In this document: piece by piece, positions 37,079-49,120 of the stretch
Layout of the letters: each line of letters opens with the position of its first letter
Position numbering within the stretch: position 1 is the stretch's first letter
Assembly (NCBI GenBank): GCA_032164295.1
Contig: JAJHTX010000007.1
Coordinates: forward strand, 1,896,501-1,960,500
Length of the DNA: 64,000 nt
DNA from: Inonotus obliquus
Taxonomy: Eukaryota > Basidiomycota > Agaricomycetes > Hymenochaetales > Hymenochaetaceae
Direction of reading: 5' to 3'
Notes under the pieces: model-generated
The model's input: the letters and a program-made list of their open reading frames with translations, nothing else
What the model was told of the DNA's origin: nothing
Databases searched by the model: none
Translations under genes and position numbers: made by a program

Positions 37079-37537
37079 CGTCTAGTCCAATTGTCGATTT
37101 CCGCTTTCTTCTTGAAGTGTGGCTGCCAGAACAGAAGATGTAGGAGGAGTCAAGGAGGAGTGTCTGTGTCACGGTTGACTTTCGAACATGCATCACAGTC
37201 ACGTGTTCGTTCATCTTCGTTACGTAAGGTCCGCACCATGGATGCAATTAATAATTGAATTAAGAGAGGCATTGCGCGAGAGAGAGATGAACATGCGAAG
37301 AGTGCTGTAGTGTAGTGTACATTTTGCAGATATGATCTATATACGGTAATAATATAAATAGTTCCGCTGAATGTTGATATGTGAAAATAACGAGGGAACG
37401 TTGGGGACGTTGAGATTGATAATAAGTTTGAGAAGAATTGAAAATAGAGAGAAAACGTGTAACGTGCAAAATCAAGGCGAGCCAAACAGGTTATAAAACA
37501 TACCGCTCATCCACTCTAGATCCCTCTGCATCAGCAT
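37079..37537. other. Intergenic: Aurora promoter and SLP1-like 3' flank
   Basis: Both flanking genes are on the minus strand. Short ORFs here are shadows or chance. A TATA-rich stretch at about 37328-37360 is in the right region but not assignable. Confidence 0.5.
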
Positions 37538-40504
37538 CTACCACTCCGTATCAAAGTCGGATCCCTCCACATCAGTATCTACCCAGTTCTCCGATTCAGC
37601 ATCAACGTCACCGCTCTGCGGACTGGCGGCAGACTGACATGCTTGACTTTGTCGCCGCATCCGATTCTGCAAAGAAGAAACAGAAAGTGGTACGCGAGAA
37701 CCTCTCTCTCGACCGCGAGTATCAGAATCAATTAGAACGTCCGACGAAAGTTGCATCGACTCTTCATCCCCTCGTATTCCATTATCCACATTCTCCTGAT
37801 TACTCCATCGATCATCATGCTGATTTTCATCACCTCCCTCGTCACTCCTTATGTTACCATTCCCTCCTCCACTACCGCGCTTCGGACTCTTCTTCCGAAT
37901 TTCATGCAAATGCGCAGTTTTGGCCCACTTCTTCACCGAGATCGATCCATGAGTACCAGCGCCACCAGCAAGACTTGAGACTCCTTCTCTCATAGACTGC
38001 GAATGCGTCATGGGCACAGGCGTACTATGCGAACTAGCTCGTCTCATTCGTGGCCTCGTTCCTCCCCCGGAACTAGCACCTTGTCCCGAACTGGAGCCAC
38101 CGAAAAATCCTGCGGATCTCGCCGGAGATGAGTGAACTACAAACCCCGCAGATGTCGGGGTTCGTGGTCTGTGAGGAACGAATTGACGAGGATGAGGGGC
38201 GCGAATTTCTGTAAGTGTTTTTCCCTTTGATGAGGCCGGTACCGTTAGGTTGCTTGACGAACCTCGAGGCGTCTGGTCGCCATCGCCTCGAGTTTCTTGG
38301 ATTGGGAACTTTACTGTTTCTTATATAGGATGAGAAAGTTAATTTGTGAGAATAGTGAAGGTTAACTTACCGGTCTTCTTAACGGGAATCGGACTCGTAA
38401 TAAATCTCCCCGCCTCGCGCGGAGGACTCTCGGTCCTCAACTTCGACGACGTCCACTCACTGCTACTAAAGCTACTGAACTGACGTCGTCCCCACTCTCG
38501 CAAGGCATCCCTCCGTCGCCCGGTTGGAACTTCCGGAAATAACGGTTCGCCACGAGACCCGCGCGTGAGAGCTATGAATACCAATACAACAAGAAGCAAG
38601 CATAACTGTGCGATTCCGAGTTGCTTCTCCAGGATCACCTCGTCTGTGAGATAATCCACTCGTGTCTGCAGTTCGCCATGTTCGCGTTCGAGACGCCGTC
38701 GCTGTCTGTCCATCTCATTGATGATCTTCTGAAACGATTGTGTAGTAGCCCTGCTCTATATCATGCTATAAGATATAGTCTCCCCATAGGTTCACAAAGG
38801 CTTACCATTCCCTCTAAACGACCGACATCTTCTTCAAGTCTCGTCAAGGCATCTCGCAGACTCCGGGTCTGCTCCTCGATGTATCTCAGGTACAAAGTCG
38901 AGTTTGCCTCCAGGGCACTGAGACGCGTCATGATCGTCCGATAAATAGATTCACCAGTAGAAGCTACAGCCGGGACAGCTCTCGACTCATGTGGTACGAT
39001 CGTGGGCATAGGCGTCGAAGATAGGGGAGTTGTGATTTTCTCTGCTCGTCTGCTCGATTCCGACGGCGAAGAGCTAGAGCTAGAGCCCTGTTGGGTTATG
39101 GAGGAACCATTTTGCGCCAGAGACTCGGAATGTGAAGGGGAAGGAGGCTCGGCATGGCTGGGTGAACTATGGGAGGAAGATGCGAAAGTTCCAGTAAAGA
39201 CAGTGTTATCAACAATCGGAAAAGAAACAGTAGAAGTTTGTACAGTCTCATGAGGCGGTGATTTCTTGAGATCGTCAGCAGAATTCGGACTGGAAGAGGT
39301 ACCCTCAGGGGGAGCGGTCGATACAGAATCCACAACTTTTGATGACGGGGCGGCGGCCTCAGACATCTCAGAGGCGGAAGTCTCTGCCTTCAAGGAGTAC
39401 CCATCAACGTAACGTACTTCCGTGCTCTCCGGGGTTCTCTGAACCGCCTGGGCGCTATCCGGAGGTGCACCAGCAGGCGTCGAAGCTATCGAGCGAACAG
39501 CCGCTTCGTTCTTCGCCTTATACTCTGCCTCCCATACATCCCACTTCCATTGCTCGAGGTGTGTAAGCCCATAAACGCGTAATAGTGAAACAGGACAGTA
39601 GTATTCGTTCCCGTAGTGAGAATGAAAGTCGATTCGAATGAATCGGTAAAAGTCACGTAGAGAAGGTGGGGGATGAAAGGACTACACCACGAAACGTATC
39701 CGTATAAGCACAATATTATAAGAAAAAACCGCGAAACCATACCTGAATGCCACGAATATTCTTCGCTCTATACGTCCCAGCCGGTGTCCACCCATCAAGA
39801 TCCGTCGGAGGAGTCCTCGCAACACTAACACTAAACTCCTTAAACACCCCACTAAAAAACTCAAAATTCGCCAATTGGACCGTATCAATTCTAATATCAT
39901 CACACAACTCCACCATGACAAACTTGTTTCCCCCGTCGGGTGTGGTACAAGGACTGAGCATGTATTTGTCCTTCTTGGATGAAAGGAGGTTGGAAGGAGA
40001 ACGTGCGGAGCGGTGAGCATTGTGTACACGAGCGGAACAGTCGAGAGAGGCGTAGTTGAATCGGTCGGTGAGTGGGACTCGGACGTGAGGAGGAGGGGGA
40101 GTGGGAGGCTCGAGTGGTGGAGGTTGGTTGTCTGCAGCTACAGTTCCGTGCTCGTGTTTTCTTTGCGTTTCCGAAGGACCAGATTGTGATTCTGTCGTTG
40201 CTTTCGTCGACGCAACCCCCTCCTTCTTCCCTTGTCGCTGTCGTAATTGTTCCTGCCTACTCTTCCACTCCTCAAAAGACAAAATCTCCTCTTCCACCAC
40301 GGGTAACGAATCACCCGTCTGTACAGGCCTCAAACAACATACCGGTAGCTCCGCTTCCCTCTTTACACTCTTCGCGATATGATAAAATGGGTCAATCGGA
40401 GTTGTAGGTTGAGGTTGAGATTCCGAGGAGAGAACTAGAGAAGACAATAATAGAGCTATGAGACCTAAAGGGAGAAGTGATAGCCTGCTGCAACCGCTGT
40501 GCAT
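37538..40504 (-). CDS. SLP1: Mid-SUN domain protein, SLP1 type
   Basis: Integral ER or nuclear-envelope membrane protein; yeast Slp1 works with Emp65 in guarding soluble ER proteins. Four exons: 39743-40504, 38806-39681, 38371-38755 and 37538-38313, 932 residues. The signal peptide is LSLLPLGLIALLLSSLVLSS. The SUN domain (about residues 130-310) has FNYASLDCSARV, MLSPCTTPDGGNKFVMVELC, DDIRIDTVQLANFEFFSGVF, then SFHPPPSLRDFYRFIRIDFH and NEYYCPVSLLRVYGLTHLE across the intron. A Ser-rich linker and a coiled coil (LRDALTRLEEDVGRLEGM, then INEMDRQRRRLEREHGEL) lead to one membrane helix, IAQLCLLLVVLVFIALT. A basic/Ser-rich tail of about 330 residues follows, longer than usual. The start at 40504 is preferred because it puts the signal peptide at the N-terminus. 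Confidence 0.92.
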
Positions 40505-40728
40505 CGCGACTCCTTCACAGAGACGCCAGTGAACGCGTTCCGTTTGGCGTTGTCGCGAATGTTGTTGGGTAGTAGTGAGTGGTTTCAGCACAAAGAGCGT
40601 TGATCGACGGAGGCACAAATGTCGGACCGCCGTCGCGCCACGTCTGTGAGTAAATACGCGTCTATTCTTACTTGCCCCGAATATTTATACAAGACTAATC
40701 TTATTCTATTCTCAGATACAATATCTTT

Positions 40729-42396
40729 TTACAACGTGGATGGACCATGTCCACGCGTAACTGCGCTCCTATTCCCTTGAATCTCTTGAATACTCTTATA
40801 CCCAGATAATCCCAACGTAATTTCGAAATCCGAAAGAATAGATCTGATCTGCTCTGCGACGCCATCTTCACCCGCGAGGCAAAGACCGTACATGAACGGA
40901 CGACCCACTAGACGTAAGATAAAACGATATCAGTATTGGACATCCTATCTTGATTGTTAGGGACTAGGATGACTTACACAAAATACCTTGTGCACCCAGC
41001 GCGAGAGCCTTGATAATATCGCTACCCGTTCGAATTCCCGAATCGAAAAGAACGGTTAGATCCCCGGATGCTTGGGACTTTCTCACTTTCTCTGAAGCGC
41101 ATATTTTGTCCAGAGCTGCTAGCGAAGCAATACCTCCGTCTACCTGGCGACCACCTGGAGTACTATGATTATGGTATCGTAACATTACACGTATGGAAGC
41201 TAGGCTCACCGTGGTTGGAAACAATGATACCGTCTACCCAGTCAATAGCTATCTCTGCATCCTTCATTTATCCACTTCAGCAAGGGAGTTAATGCGAGAT
41301 GTCCAACACATACCTCAACACTCTGAATTCCCTTCAACAAAATAGGTCCATCCCAAGCTTCCCTCAAAAGCTTCAAATCCTCCCAAGTCCTATACTTCCC
41401 CGAATTCGTCTCTGCCAACCAAGCACCGCCAAGTACCTTTCTCTCACGGAGTTCTTCATTCCCCGCAGCAATCTCCTCCTCCAACTTCCTCGGCTCATAA
41501 GGGAACTCAACATGTTTCCCGATAGGCCAGACTTCTTTACCCATCCTCTTCATAAACACCGGATCCGTAAAACCTATCTCAGAGCCTATACCATGTAAGA
41601 ATGGCAGGTAAGCAGTATCAAGATCGTGAGGTCTCCATCCGAGGTTCATCGTATCAAGTGTAACCACCAACGCCGTAAATCCAGCCGCTTTAGCACGATT
41701 GAGTAAAGAGATGGTTACTTCGTGTGTTATGGGCCAGTAGAGCTGGTACCATCGAGGATTTCCTTCACCATTCGCCAAAGCAACTTCTTCGATTGATCGT
41801 GTAGATGCGGTGCTCATTATATATGGTACACCGAGCTTCCCTGATGCTCGTGCAGAAGCTAACTCGGCGTCTTCGTGAACTATTCCTTGGACTCCGATAG
41901 GAGCGAGGAAGATCGGTGAAGGGTGTTTCTGCCCAAGTATCGTTGTCTGTCAAATATATGGTTAAGATCGAAACGAAATATGAGTAGGTAAGAGAATCGC
42001 GTTCTTACCTCGATATTACGAGATGTACAGTCCCGTAACATACGCGGAATAATCCTCCACTCATCGAAAGCCTCACGATTAAACCTCTCTGTCGAACACG
42101 TTCCGGCACTCCCGAATACATACAAATACGCATCTAGTCAATTATTATAATATACAATCAGCCTTCGAACTCACTATCACTCGATCGAACAAGTTAGACA
42201 TACCGAGCAAACCAGTCTTCTCCATCTTCTCCCTTGCCAAGACCTCAATCTTCTTGATATCGAGAGTCGATAAGAGCGGAATCCGCCTATCTCTATACGT
42301 CTCGAAAGTATACTGAGTCCATTTGTTCCCAACTGCTTGAACCAACGTAGGTTTCTCGCTATCCTCTACCGGCCGTTTCTGGACATCACTGGACAT
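40729..42396 (-). CDS. FMN-dependent 2-hydroxy-acid oxidase/dehydrogenase (lactate monooxygenase-like)
   Basis: Oxidises an L-2-hydroxy acid; the exact substrate cannot be read from sequence. Six exons: 42204-42396, 42009-42133, 41314-41946, 41210-41261, 40978-41154 and 40729-40907, 452 residues. FMN-binding barrel features: [68 protein letters not shown], the active-site segment [16 protein letters not shown] (catalytic His and Arg) split by an intron after the His, then [20 protein letters not shown] and LGRPFMYGL. Length and the [11 protein letters not shown] segment recall lactate 2-monooxygenase more than cytochrome b2; no cytochrome b5 domain or mitochondrial leader is seen. The start is the first ATG of a close in-frame pair. 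Confidence 0.93.
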
Positions 42397-42890
42397 CGTG
42401 CTGTTCTGGTACTATCAACTTGGTCCCGGGCCTCGCAGCAGTAGATAAGAATGGCGATCCTCCGCTCTGCCGACAAAACAACAGAGAACAGAAATAGGAT
42501 AAACCGTGTGAGTGGAATATATCCTGGTCGGCTTATATACCCTCTGGAAATCATGCTCTTGTGATCACCCAGAGATCAAAATAAACAAACTGGTCCCGGT
42601 GCAGATAGAAAGAAGGAACAAAAACAAGACCAACAGACAGTGTCCGCTCCCTTCGGACACTCGAAATCGACACAAGTTTCGAAGGACAAGAGGTAAATTG
42701 TCTGGTCTGGCGCGCTCGTCTTGCGCTTGACGAAGTTGGAACGCAGGGCGACCCGAGATCACTTTTTATTTACTTATTTATGCATACTTGGTGATCGACG
42801 TGATCGGAGCTTCAAACGGATGGATTTTTCCTTTCAGTATTCCTTCACGCCCGATGAGGATGTAAGTATGCGTCGTTGGAAGATTATCTA
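42397..42890. other. Intergenic: oxidase promoter and tetraspanin 3' flank
   Basis: Upstream region of the oxidase gene and 3' flank of the tetraspanin gene. Short ORFs on both strands have no motifs. Confidence 0.5.
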
Positions 42891-45082
42891 TCAACAGTAC
42901 TTCGCCCGACGGGATTTTGTGTTCCTCGGATGCTTGTAATGGGCGTAATCGTCTTCATACATGTCTCGACCGACGGAATGCGCATACAGCTTGTCCTCTC
43001 TCCTCACCCCAACTCCAGACTCCGTACGTGCCAATAAAGGTGGTAACCTCTTCGCTCCCTCCCCGTACCCTTCCACATCACTACCAGAGAACCGCTCTAA
43101 CAAGTTCCTCGCATCCCTCTTCACATCATCCACCTTCAACCAATACGCCCTCGGCATCAACCCCGTCCCAAACGTCTTCGTAACATGATTCGCGCAAAGT
43201 AAACAAACGACGATGTTGATAAAGTGCATCGGAACAGCTGAGAACGCCGCTTTCCATACATCCTTCAAGTTCTCCCTTTCAAACCGTAAAAGAGGACCTT
43301 TACATCCAGGTCTCATCGTCCTTGGATAACAACCACCTTTCAGACCCTCCCTATACACAGCTTCATGAGTCGAATCATAAAACCCACAACATTCCAAACT
43401 GTCCTGAATGACCGCCCTTCCAGCATCAGTATACCATTTCGACCACGCCATATTTATTTTTCGATCCAAGGAGAAGGTCGAACGTTTGTATGAGATGTAT
43501 CCGATGCTTAGGAGGGAGATAAGAGCTGGCCAAAGGAGAAGAGCATAGATTGCGAGTAACGGGCGGGAGTTCAGAATTGTTCCTGTTAGCCCAACGAGAG
43601 CTGCGAGGAGAAGGAGGGAAGAACATAGGGTTGTGAGGATTAGAACGTCGCTGTCTGATACTATCATGACGTCGGCGTGATCCCAAGCTAGAAAGGGTTG
43701 CGATGGGCGAATAAAAAATCAGTATAATGTGTATTCGTAGGGAGGCAGGATAACTCACTCTGATACCAAGTAAGAATCGTATAACCAAGCGCCGTAATAC
43801 TATACCCAAGCACAGACAATACTGAAAGAAACAAACACCACTTATGCGTCGTCCACCGTCCAACACGTTCAAACCCCATCCCTACGTCAAAATTCCCAAT
43901 ACCAGTAGTGGAGCCCAGTTCTTCCGAGGACATAATAGACCGAAAGTCATCTTCAACGACGGACGAACCGCGCCTGGATCGCTCAAGTTTCTTGAGACTA
44001 GACGGAACAGGCCATCTATGCGTGAATTTGTCTGTTGTATCCACGCCAGGAAAAAGACAAGTCCTTCCGGAATCTACAGACGAGGTTATAGAAACGCAAG
44101 TCCGCGAGCTGGACCAGATGCTTGAAGAACCCAGACTAGACTTGGTACTAGTACGATTACTGTTCCGCCGAGCCCAGCTCGTCGCACTAGACGTGCTCCT
44201 GGTCGTTCGTAGTGATGGAATCCGTATATGACTCTTGAGACGTTCCACAGAAGGTATCCAAGAAGAAACTCGTCGAATCGCACCATAATCCCTCGAATCT
44301 CTAGTAGAAGTAGAAGTAGAGTATACACCCCTTGAATCGCCTAGAGAGCTAGAGAACGTGATTTTTGTTCCCTTAACACAGGGTTCAGATTCGGAAGGAG
44401 GTTGCCTGAAATAATCGAAAATACCAGCATACGAAGTCCCAGAAGTGTCACCAACTCCAGACCCAGGTCCAAGCCTCCCAGTGGACCCAGAGTCAGACTC
44501 ACTAGATCTTGAGAGCTTGAGAGAAGGAAGCCTCGGCGTCCGAAACGAACTACTCCTGTCAGGTTTCCCATGCGAAGTGTCTGATCTGGTATGGTTACTC
44601 GCCCGATCTCGCCTCAAGCCCTCGGGGCGAGGAGTCAGCGGAATTGCTTCAAGGTCCGAAGCACGGTGCACTTCACCCTCAGCCATCGACTCGAATTCGT
44701 TCGCTCGAGCTCCTGAAGGTCGACGAGATCTATCATCCAAGTCTTCGTCCACCGCTCTGCGACTGAGCAAAGTGTCTTCACGATTGATACAAGAACCAGA
44801 GTTTTGAGGTATCTGGGGTATCCTAGGTGACAATCCTCGATGTCGAATCGAATTCGACCCATTAGAACAAGCAGTAAGACTTCCAGTCTCTAAAGCCGAC
44901 GCAGACGACTCGATATCCGACCCTGGACTCCGACAACTACTATCCGTTCGCAACGGATGACTGAGAGATTCTGTACCGGTGGACGCCCGCTGCGACAAGC
45001 TCAACCCGGAGTCCCCATTGATCGAAGAAGTAAACGGACGAAAAATCTTGTCAAGAGTCGGAATCTGTAGTTGTGAAAACAT
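42891..45082 (-). CDS. Tetraspanin with long N-terminal extension
   Basis: Four-helix membrane protein. Two exons: 43759-45082 and 42891-43687, joined as TWYQ-TWDHAD, 706 residues. The first about 400 residues are Ser/Arg-rich and without hydrophobic segments. Then come membrane helices FLSVLSVLGYSITALGYTIL, LILTTLCSSLLLLAALVGLT and LLAIYALLLWPALISLLSIG, the large extracellular loop with the hallmark CCG (LECCGFYDST) and further Cys at GGCYPR and RPGCKG, and the fourth helix AVPMHFINIVVCLLCANHV. The cytoplasmic tail is about 85 residues. This pattern fits the basidiomycete Tsp2/Tsp3-type tetraspanins. The start is taken at MFSQLQIPTLDKIF; an ATG at 45121 in the same frame would add 13 mostly hydrophobic residues (MIFVFWLTLLCSG), which could be a signal anchor. 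Confidence 0.88.
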
Positions 45083-45786
45083 GCCACTGCAGAGAAGGGT
45101 AAGCCAAAACACAAAGATCACAAATGCGCCAGCCTGAGAGAAGAAGAGAGCAAATAGAATCTTAGTGGGATCTTCACCACCGGAAGTGGCTGACAGCTCC
45201 TAGTCGTGACTCTCAGGCTTCAAGTCAGGTTGATGTTAATATGAGGACTGAGAGATGGCAACGACCACAGACCAGTCAGCACCCTGCCTCATTCCTATCG
45301 GAAGCCCAGCACGAGCTTGATGAGGCGAGGCTGACCTGACTGGTACGACCCCGCAAACGGCGCGACCGTAAATTGAACTGTTAGATGGTCCCGAGCGCTG
45401 GGAACATGGTAGAAGAATCGAAAGGATGAATTATTCCGGAATCTTCACGATCACGCCATTCATATCCGTCGTCGATACAGCCGCGGATACCGTAGGTGAG
45501 CACAATAGAATACTAGGGTATAATTGTAACTGACGGACACACGGAGCTCGGAGGCTATGCAACATTCTGAACCCCTCACTTCCCTGACTTTTCTCCTTAT
45601 ACATCCCATGCAAATAAAGATCTTCATGTATATTATACCATTGCAAAACGCATGTAAAGAAGCTAAAATGCGATAGAATGCAGTCATCCACAAAACGCAG
45701 AATGCAAGAGCTACCAAAGCGGATAACATATCCTGCAGCTAGAAGCGACCACGACAATCGCGTAAGGACCATGCCCTTTCGCATTT
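45083..45786. other. Intergenic: tetraspanin promoter and VMA3 3' flank
   Basis: Holds the tetraspanin promoter and the VMA3 3' untranslated region. The minus-strand ORFs at 45431-45835 run through the last VMA3 intron and have no motif. Confidence 0.5.
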
Positions 45787-46818
45787 TTAGATGCACTACA
45801 GGCGCAAAGTCAGGTTCTAGAATTGAATGTGACATGTTTTGGGCGACTTACCACATTGGCAGCTTTGGTCGCGGTACTGTTCATGATAAGTGCGACGATG
45901 AGACCTACACCGAATGTCAATCGTCTCGCTCTAGTCCAGTAGAGGCAACACCGACTCACCATAAAGACCGAGCACTTCAGCGAAGATTAGAATAAGGACC
46001 TACACCAAAACTATTAAACAACATATTCCAGTGCAACGGAAGAAAGAGAGTCATACCATGCCGACGAATAAGCGAGGCTGTTGAGCGGTTCCACGGACAC
46101 CAGCATCACCGACAATTCCAATAGCAAAGCCAGCCGCGAGACCAGAAAGACCGACTGACAAGCCAGCGCCGAGTTGAACGAAACCAACGAATAGGGGTTG
46201 TTTATAGTCCACTGGAAATTGGAATTACGTCAACAAACTTCGATGACTTGACAAATAGTTTTTCTTGACTAACGGGAACCAGAGATGAGCACCGACACGA
46301 CGAGACCGTAGATCTAACAAATCATACATGTAAGTCACATGAGAACGCAGCGAAGCCAGGGTGAAGAAGAGACGCACGGCAATGATACCAGCCATGACGA
46401 CTGGGATAACACTCCTCATCATGAGGTCCGGTCGAAGTACCGACATGGCGGAGATGCCAACACCAGATTTTGCCGTTCCATAACTGACAATGATGAAGAC
46501 AATTGATCAGTTGGTCGCGCCTCGTCATCGCTTACAGCGCCACGGCAAATAAACGCACCTAGCACCAATTGCTGCGCAAACAAAAACGTTAGCTTCCTTC
46601 ACTCTTTCTGTCTCAACGTGGACAAGCACTCACAAGTGAAGACAATGGCACTCGTGCAGCCCTACAACACGCAAAGAAATGCCCAAGAAAACATGGTCAG
46701 TCGAAATCCAACACATAGCTCGCTTCGGTCGTGGCGACGCGAAGTACTTCAAGCATGAACACCAAGTACATACCAGGGCACCGAAGAAGGGAGCGTAAAC
46801 GGGGCAATATTCTGACAT
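45787..46818 (-). CDS. VMA3: V-type ATPase proteolipid subunit c
   Basis: Forms the proton-carrying ring of the vacuolar ATPase. Nine exons in 1 kb: 46774-46818, 46634-46661, a 13-base exon at 46559-46571, 46378-46483, 46274-46313, 46057-46211, 45960-45999, 45852-45904 and 45787-45795; all junctions keep frame, giving 162 residues. Four membrane helices: [60 protein letters not shown] and [20 protein letters not shown]. The proton-binding Glu is in [10 protein letters not shown]. The sequence [20 protein letters not shown] is diagnostic. Subunit c is favoured over c' by length and the short N-terminus [12 protein letters not shown]. The last exon codes only CI and stop and is the least certain. 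Confidence 0.94.
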
Positions 46819-47777
46819 ATTTTATGCAAAGGGTGGTAGGTTGTTCAGTATAAAGAACGCTGAGGGGTGTTGGTCGGAGACGGTGTTGGGTGAGTTGAGT
46901 GAACAGAAGGCGTGTCGGTGTCACGTCGTTTGGGCATCAGTCACATTGTCACAAACACTGATTCGGACGATGCCGTTTTGATCTCTTTTTCTGAATCTCA
47001 GTAAAACTGCGAACAAAAACGGCACGACGATTTGAAAAGTTATGAATGGAATGAGGCAGTACAGGAAAATACCGGTCCTTTAAACAGTACCGTTCCTTTG
47101 AACACCATGACTTTTCTCACTCAATTCTTCACTTATCAGCTCAGAAAAATGCACGTACTCAAGGACAGTATGTATAACTGAGTCTGCAAATTTACAAGAA
47201 ATTTGAGCAAGCTGTTGAGTCTAGAGAAACTACAGGTGGGTACATTAAGTCTTCGGCACCCCCGTTTTAGGAAGGTAGATTTGCATGCTTTATATGGCAG
47301 TATAAGCGTCGGGTAGCCCTCGGCAAACTGGTCAAATTGGCAAAGACTTGGTTGCTTACTCAAAAAGGCACGCAAATCACCTTCCATATTTGGGGGGTGC
47401 CGAAGACTTAATGTACCCACCTGTATACAGTGCTGATATTTGATGAAATTCACAGACCTGAGTCGAAACCAATTCCTCCTGCAATTTCCCCTGTTATTTA
47501 ACTGTATAGATAATGTGATACTTTAAAACTATGCTACATATTCTACTTTCACTCCAAGTTTCAGGGAGAAATTGCGTCTCAATCAATTAATATTGTAAGA
47601 AAATCTCAAGAGTGTGATAGTCAAAATGATCGGCGTGCTGACAAAATAGGATATCTCATCGACTCATTAGAACCGGAGTGTAATTGATATTAGCGTGACA
47701 CTACGTCACAAGGTGTTCAAAGGAGTCGTTTTCCATGACAGAGGCCCTTGTTTCTTCCCAGGTCCATATCTATTTTT
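46819..47777. other. VMA3 promoter, then old repeat sequence left of the gypsy element
   Basis: The first 150-200 bases are VMA3 promoter. From about 47010 on, A/T-rich repeat sequence begins. The pair TCCTTTAAACA...TACC and GTTCCTTTGAACAC at 47077-47104 recurs at 56791-56823, and GTGTTCAAAGGAG with flanking sequence at 47712-47724 recurs at 61979-61991. This marks an older repeat family that the gypsy element entered. No coding sequence is seen. Confidence 0.55.
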
Positions 47778-47997
47778 CTAGCTGTTACAACGTCTTTTCT
47801 CTTTTCCTCATACGGCCTCTCTTTCTATTCGTCGACGCATATTTACTTTCATTTTAATCACGTTCCTTACTTAATCCCCACTGGCTTAGCTAATCACAAT
47901 CTATAACAACTTTATCCCGCCATTCCCCTTCTTCCTTGTTTCTATTTGTCTTTGTTTATACTGTACAGTTTATGTAAAGCTTTCCCGTGGCGTCTGG

Positions 47998-48044
47998 GTA
48001 TATAAGGCTGGACTTGAGAGTGATCGTCTCTTCACTCTCTTGTT
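47998..48044 (+). promoter_or_regulatory. Gypsy LTR promoter: TATA box and predicted RNA start
   Basis: GTATATAAGG at 47998-48007 is a good TATA box. About 30 bases on, the sequence TCACTCTCTTGTT (48032-48044) is the predicted 5' end of the transcript, and its 11 bases at 48034-48044 are the exact reverse complement of the primer-binding site after the LTR. Confidence 0.65.
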
Positions 48045-48168
48045 CTAGTACTATCACCTACGTCGCAGGTAAGTCGTATTCCCCTTGTATATTATATAGA
48101 CGTGCTAAAATCTAGTACTATCACCTACGTCGCAGACTTCGGTCTTTTGTGATTAAGTGGTAGCTTGT

Positions 48169-48726
48169 TGTAAGAACACTTTTCCTTTTTTGTCCTTTCT
48201 TATTTTTCATATCCCATTATATTACTAAGTTCCTTTCATTACTAATACCTTATGACTCCCTCCGCCCCATCCCGATATATTACTAATACTGCATTACTAA
48301 TTCCGCCCCAACCCGATGACGCTTACTCACCCTTACTCATTCTTGCTTACTCGTCGGGCCCCGTTATTTGTTGGTTTATATTGTTATGCTGCTGCGCAGC
48401 ACCTTCTTAGAGTAATACCTTCCCACGTCTCATGTGTATATAAGTAGATAGATCTTGTCTCGTCTTCCCCACTCGACTCTTCTACTTACCACCACGACGT
48501 CTTAGGTATTCCTCTCTTGTACTTACTTAGTTTATTCAATCTACTTACCACCACGACGTCTTAGTCGTATACTGTTCCTAGACGCGTGCATTACTCAAGG
48601 CTTATCCCCTTAGACGTACGTCGCCGACGACTGTGTACTCTCCCCAAGACGCAGTAGAGGTTGCCACCATACGACCTTCGTGAGAACAGGCCTCGAACGT
48701 GCACTGCCACCTCGTCCGTCCTAACA
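48169..48726 (+). mobile_element. Solo LTR of a second LTR family nested in the left gypsy LTR
   Basis: A 558-base block absent from the right LTR. It starts TGTAAGAACA, ends CCTAACA, and is flanked by the 5-base duplication CTTGT (48164-48168 and 48727-48731), present once in the right LTR. It has its own TATA (GTGTATATAAG, about 48433-48443) and internal repeated ACTTACCACCACGACGTCTTAG. These are the marks of a solo LTR left after recombination of a full element. It entered after the gypsy insertion. Confidence 0.9.
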
Positions 48727-48797
48727 CTTGTTTCTTTTGCAGCCGTCGACGTCTTTGATCCGCGGATCGACGTCTCTGACCGCGCAGAGCGTAACAT

Positions 48798-48808
48798 AAC
48801 AAGAGAGT
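48798..48808 (+). other. Primer-binding site, self-priming type
   Basis: AACAAGAGAGT starts one base after the left LTR. It pairs perfectly with ACTCTCTTGTT at the predicted start of the element's own RNA (48034-48044) and does not resemble the usual tRNA-complementary TGG start. This is the arrangement known from Tf1 and sushi, which prime reverse transcription with their own 5' end. Confidence 0.7.
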
Positions 48809-49120
48809 CTCTTAACTCGTGTCGTTGTTGTCGACGTTAAAACAACAAACTCGTACGTGTCTCTGACATCCTCCGTTCCACCTCTGTTTCTCTCGTTGTC
48901 GACGTTGGTCAGTGGATAGTCGTCAGACCCCTGAGACGATCGTATACCTATTGTTGGTGAAGTGTCGTCCCACGTCCTTACTCGACGTTTGACTTAGACA
49001 CCTCTCTCCGACAACGCTACCGTCGGTTGTCGCTTGCGGCAAGAAAGCCCAGTAGTGTCTTGCGGATACGTTTCGTTGGAAAGTCGTTTGTCGAAGTGTT
49101 GCTGAACCTCCTGAGACGAC

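Larger units (their letters stand above)
47783..48796 (+). repeat. Left LTR of gypsy element (with nested solo LTR)
   Basis: Matches the right LTR at 56148-56598 over its full length apart from a 558-base insertion plus duplicated CTTGT. Starts TGTTAC, ends GTAACA. Confidence 0.96.

Noticed and set aside
45431..45835. 134-codon minus-strand ORF after VMA3
   Set aside because: Runs through the last VMA3 intron and 3' region, with Cys/Tyr-rich chance composition and no motif.
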